From the NCBI GenBank assembly GCA_024195265.1, contig JAJLRJ010000006.1:23993770-24057769 (forward strand): a stretch of 64,000 nucleotides of DNA, read 5' to 3'. Shown here one piece after another: positions 56,982 to 64,000 of the stretch. Below the pieces are notes generated by a model that did no database searches, was not told the origin of the DNA, and saw nothing but the letters and a program-made list of their open reading frames with translations. The position numbers and the translations under genes are program-made. Source of the stretch: Dendrophyllia cribrosa. Its lineage: Eukaryota; Cnidaria; Anthozoa; Scleractinia; Dendrophylliidae. How positions within the stretch are numbered: the first letter of the stretch is position 1; each line of letters begins with the position of its first letter.

Positions 56982-58235
56982 CCACAAGAGATCGAACGAA
57001 TTAAGAAAGGTATCTGCAAAATTTTCCGTGATAATGATCTAAAGATCACAGTAGAGGCCAACCTAACCAAAGTCGATTTTTTAGATGTCACACTCGACCT
57101 AAAAAGCGGAAAGCACTTCCCATACACAAAAGAAGGAAACACACCACTGTACGTACACAAGCAATCTAACCACCCACCTTCTATTCTAAGGAACATTCCC
57201 GAATCCATCAACAAGCGTCTTTCGGAAATTTCATCTGACAAGGAATGCTTTGACGAGGCCAAAGGTGCGTACCAAGATGCACTTAATAAAAGTGGCTACA
57301 AGTACAACCTGTCATACAAAGCGCCAACCCCTGATGCATCACGAAAGAGCAAAAACCGTCAAAGAAACATCACGTGGTTCAACCCGCCATACAGCCAAAA
57401 TGTAGAAACGAAAGTCGGTAAATGCTTCCTCCAACTAATTGATCAACATTTCCCTAAATCCAACTTGCTGCACAAAATCTTTAACCGGAACACGCTTAAG
57501 CTGAGCTACAGCTGTATGAGCAACATTAAAACCATTATCTCCAGTCACAACAAAGCCCAGATTAGCAAACCATCAAATCAATCAGAAGAAATTGATAACA
57601 ACTGTAATTGCCGAAACAAAAATTCTTGCCCACTTGAAGGAAATTGTAATGACCGGAACATTGTCTATCAAGCAGAGGTCGCGACTCCACAGACAAAACA
57701 AACATACATCGGACTGTGAGACACGACATTTAAGGAACGCTACAATAACCACACATGTTCTTTCAGGAACGAACGGTACAAAAATGTAACCGAGCTTAGC
57801 AAGTACATATGGAGTCTAAAGGAACGGAAAATCAATTATCAAATTAAGTGGAGAAAAGTAAAGCATGCTAGGTCGTATTCAAATGTCAACAAAAAATGTA
57901 ATCTTTGCCTTTGGGAGAAATATTTTATAATTTGTAAGCCGGAAATGTCGACACTTAATCATAGAAACGAACTGACATCGATCTGTAGACATTCTAAGAA
58001 ATTCCTGTTAAATACCGCGTTTACCTAATATAGATTTACCTGATCGTTTAGCGCTTTTGCCGTCCAATTACATCTTGGCATGTCACGCTAGTAAGCATTG
58101 CCCCCATTTTCAAATTTGTATATCTTTACATGTAACCGTAATTGTTGTCAGTTGCCTGATGATTGCTTCATTAGAAGCATGAAACTCCGAGTAGCGATTA
58201 AATGTTTTTGAACTAGTCCGACTCCAGCAATTCAT

Positions 58236-58242
<7 letters not shown>
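56982..58242 (+). mobile_element. Penelope-like retroelement, shorter inverted copy
   Basis: Begins in the RT coding region just after motif C and runs through the GIY-YIG part to the 3' end, which enters a TA repeat. Its sequence matches the minus-strand copy at near identity; the encoded residues agree throughout the shared 240 codons. The coding part ends at TAA 58026-58028, after the same internal TGA (57717-57719). It is 5' truncated, as is usual for target-primed reverse transcription. Confidence 0.75.
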
Positions 58243-58277
<35 letters not shown>

Positions 58278-58313
58278 AGGAGAATCTTTGTATTGTGTCG
58301 AGAGGGCTCGATA

Positions 58314-58350
<37 letters not shown>

Positions 58351-58437
58351 CTTAGCACAAGCATGTAAAAAAGTTCCACGATTGGAAATTTCTCGGTAAA
58401 TTATACTCTAACACAAGAGAAAACACTTTTTTCTTAA

Positions 58438-58495
<58 letters not shown>

Positions 58496-58770
58496 CTATA
58501 AAGCGCCCAGGTTTTCTCTGACTGGACCGGTAAGTATGGGAAAAAAACATTTATTCATTCATTTTTTCAAAACAAAACACCTGGTATCGATTAGATCATT
58601 GAAATGCCATTCCGGACAGGAGATTTGTTCGATGAAGTCAGAAATGATCAGAATATCACAGCCACTAAATACTGCATGGGCACTTTGGTAGCGAGGCACT
58701 TTGATAAATATTCGCATTATTACTGTTATTATTATTATTACTGTTATTATTATTATTATTATTATTATTA
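58237..58770. repeat. TA and ATT microsatellite cluster
   Basis: TA tracts at 58237-58275, 58317-58349 and 58440-58492, and an ATT/TTA run at about 58720-58770, separated by short unique segments. The first touches the 3' end of the Penelope-like copy. Confidence 0.9.
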
Positions 58771-59427
58771 GAATTACCCCTAGATCACTAGAATAATTGT
58801 GAGCCAAAGTATAAGCAGTCATGGACAGCTGTTTCAGCCTGCTGTTAGGCCTCATCAGCAAAGCTAGTAATTTATACATGGGCTCACTATTTATTCCAGT
58901 AGATATAGGGGTAATGCCCAGCAACTACAGCCATCATGGGCACAATGCACTATTCCTTTTAGTTCTTACATGAGGTTTAATACACTTTTAATTTATTCTA
59001 TTCTATTCAATATCATTCTATTTACAGGGCTTCTGATGTTATGTGATCGCATCCAATCACATAATTTACTAATCAGCACATATTTCTTCATTGCACAAAA
59101 TTAACTTTGTATTTAAAATACTAGAGATTAAATACACCTGTTGCTTATCAAAAGTTGTCCGAGAAACTGATTTGCACAGGAAAAGTTGAAAATTTACATG
59201 CACATGTAAAAATAAATTTACAACATGTAAATATGGATTTACATACTTTGTAAACTGCGATTTACATGTTAGGGTTTTGTAAATAAAATTTACATGAAAT
59301 TTACAGGTTTGAGCACACATGTAAATCTACTGTAAATAGTTATTTACATGGTTCTTGTTACAGTGAGAAAAAAAAGGGTCATGCAAATAACATGGAAATT
59401 ATTTCACACACATTTACAGTATCTAGA

Positions 59428-59985
59428 CCCTGTAAATAACATGTAAATCGTAAAACGGAGCTTGCAAGGAACCCTGTAAATAACATGTAAATCGAAAAAG
59501 GAGGGCTATCCTGTAAATAACATGTAAATCGAAAAAGGGAGGCTAACCTGTAAATAACATGTAAATCGAAAAAGGGAGGCTAACCTGTAAATAACATGTA
59601 AATAAAAAAGGGAGCCTGTAAGGAACCCTGTAAATAACATGTAAATAAAAAAGAGGCTATCCTGTAAATAACATGTAAATCGAAAAAGGAAGACTATCCT
59701 GTAAATAACATGTATATCGAAAAAGGGAGGCTATCCTGTAAATAACATGTAAATCGAAAAAGGGAGGCTAACCTGTAAATAACATGTAAATCGAAAAAGG
59801 GAGGCTAACCTGTAAATAGCATTTAAATAAAAAAGGGAGCCTGTAAGGAAACCTGTAAATAACATGTAAATAAAAGAGGCTATCCTGTAAATAACATGTA
59901 AATACAAAAAGGGAGGCTAACCTGTAAATAGCATGTAAATCGAAAAAGGGAGTCTGTAAGGAACATTGTAAAGAACATGTAAATC
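59428..59985. repeat. 37-bp minisatellite with ATTTACATGTAAAT-like core
   Basis: About fourteen units of CCTGTAAATAACATGTAAAT plus CGAAAAAGGGAGGCTAA, with variable spacers (GGAACC insertions, missing CG). The preceding 59185-59345 segment has the same words in both orientations (ATTTACATG, CATGTAAAT), so the array may have grown from a fold-back element. Units abut without unique spacers, so it is not a CRISPR. Confidence 0.85.
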
Positions 59986-60623
59986 GAATGAAAGGCTCAT
60001 TTGAGCCAACCCGTGAAAATACGATACGATATGTGTGACATTTAAGGTTTACTTACGCAGTTCAGTAGAAAAACTCAAGGATATAAAAGCGCTTGAGAGC
60101 AGATCGATTGACGGGACACATAGGGACACCACCTTGAATAACTTTCGTCGAATGTTTTGTTCGCAATTTTAGAAATAAAGATAAAGGTTGCCAATTTCCA
60201 TTTATAAATTGGGCGCAAAACTACACACGTTTCGCCCATTTCATATATGCAAGCTTCTATTTTCAGCGCCGGAAGTTAAAACACAGTATAATTATAAACA
60301 AGACTGATAAAAAGGGTAAATTTAGACTGGCCGAGACAAAACTGGACTTTATTTATACAAAATAATGAAACTCAAGAGAAAATGAAGTAAGAGAACAGAA
60401 CCCCGTACCCCATGATATTTATTTGAAATAGGTTATTAGTTAGCGGCCGTGCTGTAAAGGTTATTTTTATTTTCGTTTTCATGACCGCGCAGTTTGATCT
60501 GACCAATCAGATATCGTCTTTAAAATAGCGACGAACTAATAATGGAAGAGGCCTATGTATGGAGGATTTTTTTGTGGACTGGCAACATTTACCGTACTGT
60601 AATCAACATTTACAAATAACAAG
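59986..60623. other. No gene recognised
   Basis: AT-rich sequence between the minisatellite and the hAT-like MITE. Nothing coding is supported. Confidence 0.5.
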
Positions 60624-60631
60624 GAATCAGA

Positions 60632-61228
60632 CAGGGGCACCCAACGAATCTGTTCCTTAATTTATCTGTTCCCCAGCGGAATTCTTGCTGGCTGGCAAAA
60701 CATTCTGTACATATTTTTTTAATTGCCAGTTTTGCGCTGGTTGACTTGAGAAAGGAGTCGCAAGAACAAACTGTGCTGGCTAACTTGAGCAGATCGAAAA
60801 GAGACTGGATCGAAGAAAATCGGAGGACACTTTGCGGCTTAAAAGGGTTCAGCTTCGTAGTAACAAATTTAAGCAGTACTTAGAGATACCCGAACAGGTT
60901 AAGTTCGAGACGGCAGTAAATGTACAAAACAATAAACAAAAGGCTTCAAATAGTTTTCCATTAACGTTTCATTAGTTCGCAAGCCCCTTTTGGTAACTTA
61001 TTATTATTGTTTTTTTGATTTCTTCATTTTTTTAATTGCTGGCTGGGAAACAGACATTTTTTATCCAGCTGGCTGGGAATTTCTCTATGTGTTATGCTGG
61101 GAAAAAGGAACAGATATATTTTTCCCAGCAACGTAGAAAGACACCTGGAAATGCTTTTATATCATATATTTTAATTTATTTGAGTAAAATAATACATTTT
61201 GCCAAAGGTTGTTCGTTGGGTGCCCCTG
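60632..61228. mobile_element. hAT-like MITE
   Basis: Ends CAGGGGCACCCAACGAA and TTCGTTGGGTGCCCCTG are inverted. AATCAGA flanks both (60625-60631 and 61229-61235), extendable to 8 bp as GAATCAGA if the terminal G is shared. CAGGG ends and 8-bp duplications are typical of hAT elements. The interior has words like CTGGCTGGGAA repeated and inverted (CCAGC), with no transposase. Confidence 0.75.
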
Positions 61229-61239
61229 AATCAGAGAAT

Positions 61240-61422
61240 TAACTCTGTGTGTAAAATATAGTACTAAGGTCAACCCATAAATTTCCCTGCACTGAGCGTT
61301 AGCCTCAGTAAGGAAATGAGGGACCACACGAGGAAAAGAAAAAATCTTTGACCTCGGTGGGATTCGAACCCACGACCTCCGAATCAGATCTTCCGTCGCT
61401 CTACCGCTTGAACCACGAGGCC
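61240..61422 (-). mobile_element. tRNA-derived SINE with an almost complete tRNA head
   Basis: The first 73 bases on the minus strand (61422-61350) fold like a tRNA: acceptor GGCCTCG pairs with CGAGGTC, D-arm GTTC/GAGC, T-arm GTGGG-TTCGAAT-CCCAC. The anticodon stem (CGGAA/TTCGG) has a mismatch and the loop GATCTGA lacks the U33 that tRNAs need. The sequence continues without a terminator into AAAGATTTTTTCTTTTCCTC and about 110 more bases, so it is read as a SINE and not a working tRNA gene. Confidence 0.6.
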
Positions 61423-61429
61423 GTAAGGG

Positions 61430-64000
61430 AGCAGATCGTGGGTAATAAGGTGGTAATTCGTGGCAATGAGAATGTGAAGGGTACAAGTAAATGTTGAGCC
61501 ACGTAGCATAACATTTATAATTACCGTTCTGTAGCATTTTCCTATTAAAGTCTTGAAATATCAATTTGAATTGGAATTTGTGGTTGTCCCCTTCCCCTTT
61601 TTGCTTTAAAAATTAATGTCTTAAAGGCCGAAATGTTTTACAGTCTCAAACATTTTCCCTCCGGGCTCACTCTCACCCCACTCCCCTCAATTCCGCAGAT
61701 CGGTTTTCGTTTTCTACAGCTTGTGCTTTCAGAGGATTCCAAACTGCGGTCCACTGGTCAGCGGAATTAACCATAAAAGTTTACATCCAATCGACCGATC
61801 GAGCGACCGAGTAACAGACAGTCGGTTTCTCTCACTAACATTCTCTAACGTTCGAGGGAGGAGCACGAAAAGCTGAAACACGCGTGCGAGCATCGGCGCT
61901 TCGCGCCTCCCCTCCTCGAGGGCTAGAGGGTCACAGTATCGAACTTCTCGATAGCTAGAACTAAAGGTAGTTTTCCCCTGCTTCACTCTATTACAATTAT
62001 TCGTTACCCCCAATAACTTGAAATTCTATTAACTCGAACTGTTTTAAGTTTCCTCTGACGGCTCGAGTTAATTCTCCAAAATGTTTCCGGTAATTAATCC
62101 ATGCAACTCAGGGCGTATGAAAGGGTACAATCTATGTCCCTATACATGACGCATCCACAGTTGAATAATGAAGGCCACTGACCTGAAGGTGGCGAAGGCG
62201 GGATATTTTCAACGGTCGAATGGCGGTCGAGTTCGACTCCTTGCGAGGCTTCGAGTCTTAAAACGGTTTTATTCAGTGGAAATCTCAATACAAAATGCCC
62301 TAAAAGAATGAATTAGAACCCACGCATCTTTGCAGGTATGTTTTTACCGCTGGGTAGCGTTTCGATTTAATTTGTACTGTCAACCATGCGTGCATTTCTG
62401 GCATGAATCTACATGTACATGTAACAAATATCAAATTCAATTGATTTCCGAAATGCTTAATACTCAAATCAGTTTAGTTTTACAAAAATGGTGGGATATA
62501 TTTCACTTTAAACTGCCACGACTTGATAGAAAATGAATCGAAAAAGATCAGTTTTGAGAAATGTACACTAGGGTATATTTTACAGAGTTACAATAACACA
62601 GGTCAATGCATGAACACACGTTATTACATATACATGTAAGTTTATACCTGCAAAGCTTTACAATACATGAAGGGGCAGAATACCCGGCCCATTTTCAGCT
62701 ACATAAATCAAGACTGCGACTGTGGTCCGGCAGTCACCAAATCATAATTTACATAATAAACCCACAATCTCTTTTTGGAGCTGCTACTGCGGTCTGCAGT
62801 CCCACAATCAACATTATTTTCATAACAACTGTAACTGACCTCCACAACGAAACAAAAGCATTGTGTGTATTTCTCGTTCTTTAAGCGTGCCAAGCGAAAA
62901 ATAATGTAAAACGGTGAGAGCGAAAAATATAAAACGGCAAGGATACTTGCCTAAAATCACAGTCAACCACTTCGTGACCACAGCAGCAGTTGATTTTAGT
63001 ACTTGGCTAAACTCACAGTCAACTCAGTCTTTAAAACAACAACATTAACTATAAATTAAGCTTAAATATGCAGATTGTATTGTGACTGGTCAGTATAAAT
63101 AGAGGTTATTCAGCGAAAAGTTGTGTAATACGGCTTTGTATTTTTACAAATCAGGTGAGAAAAAATAAAAACTGCATGATGAGTAAAAATGCCTGGCTCC
63201 ATTACACAATGTTCCGCTGATTAAATTGTTTGTTATACATGTATATGTTATTTTTTATATAATTTACCTATTATTACTATTATACATGTACAACAATCAT
63301 CTATTCCCAAATATAAGTTTTTGAAAAAAATTTAATGTCTCTAGCCTATAGTCAAGACAAGTGCAATAACATGGCATATTTGACTGGTTTTGTTGCTTAT
63401 TTGTGCCCTCAAATGCTACATGTATGTTGTGTAATAAATAAAAGTCATTATAATATGACCGTATGGCCCCACTGACGCAATCCTACAGAAAATAGAATCA
63501 CAAGGTGACGTGAGCGGGGCCTGACCGGTTGACGTGAGCCGGTCCGGAAAAAGCCATCCGGCCCCGCTCAAGTTCAAGTGGCCTCGCACTGCACAACTTT
63601 TCTTGTACTTTCTAGTCATATTATATAATACTTATTGACTGAGTTAGGTCGGGCCCAACGGGAAAATATTTGGCTCTCGGTCATTGGGTGCATAGAAATT
63701 TTCTTTACACTGTATTTTTATCTGTATTGTTGTTCATAGTATTTTAGAGTGTGAATATGCACCAAGATCGACAAAAACAAAATTTTAATATACATGTATA
63801 AGAGCTGTAAATTGTTCTGTCTTGAAACTGAAAGGAGGATATTACCGTCTGTCCAGCATGCTTTGGTTAAAATTCAGGTGAATGACTTCTGATTAGAGTT
63901 TTATGTTGGTCACAGGAAAATATACAGTAAGATGAAAACTGAATGATTAATGCTTGTATCATACAAAATTCAGAAAATTGCGAGAAAAGCAAAGATTGAC
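61430..64000. other. No gene recognised
   Basis: AT-rich, with short open frames that show no domain, signal or splice context. Words ACATGTA and TACATGTA are frequent. A 20-base GGCCTGACCGGTTGACGTGA-type segment near 63522 has a partial duplicate (TGACGTGAGCCGGTCC). Confidence 0.5.

Noticed and set aside
58559..58924. 121-codon minus-strand frame
   Set aside because: It reads through an ATT microsatellite (poly-Ile) and shows no domain.
59428..59985. CRISPR-like regular repeats
   Set aside because: Units abut with no unique spacers, and the setting is eukaryotic; it is a minisatellite.
61157..61564. 135-codon minus-strand frame
   Set aside because: It crosses the SINE tRNA head and the end of the hAT-like MITE; chance frame.

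Overview
The window looks like nuclear DNA of an anthozoan cnidarian, most likely a stony coral. It is AT-rich and intron-rich, has no operons, and is full of short transposons, tRNA-derived SINEs and microsatellites. The host exons belong to families typical of cnidarians: a DZIP3-type HEPN domain, a GT4 glycosyltransferase of the kind found in coral immune-like proteins, an ISG12/IFI27-like protein, an opine dehydrogenase and a secreted chitin-deacetylase-like protein. The clade call is inference; no marker gene is present.

Layout. 0-17 kb: mobile DNA around one host exon, a minus-strand HEPN exon at 3.8-4.5 kb. Two non-autonomous elements (189-2747 and 6508-7720) have exact 9-bp target-site duplications (TSDs) and inverted repeats that run into short tandem arrays; a third element (12.38-14.02 kb) has similar ends. 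17-21 kb: first and last exons of a chitin deacetylase whose middle cannot be found. 22-25.3 kb: opine dehydrogenase on the minus strand, three exons, one probable GC-AG intron. 26.6-51.3 kb: phase-compatible minus-strand exons encode, in order, a GT4 glycosyltransferase, a linker, a Pro/Glu/Lys repeat and an ISG12 domain. They may form one gene.

The highlight is 32651-42329: a 9.7-kb, apparently complete Mutator-like (MULE) transposon. It has a 9-bp TSD (TAAAAATAT), inverted repeats built on GAGTAACG units, and a six-exon plus-strand transposase gene with a recognisable D-D-E core and SWIM zinc finger. The gene carries three single-base frame breaks, all at short homopolymers. The element sits antisense in what would be the large intron of the GT4/ISG12 gene. 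At least two nearby short elements share its 9-bp TSD and C-G ends, so this locus may hold both an autonomous MULE and relatives it could mobilise.

51-64 kb: another element with GAACGG repeats, a head-to-head pair of Penelope-like retroelements lying between TA microsatellites, a 37-bp minisatellite, a hAT-like MITE and a tRNA-derived SINE. No convincing host gene was seen after 51.3 kb. No rRNA, CRISPR array or clearly functional tRNA was found.
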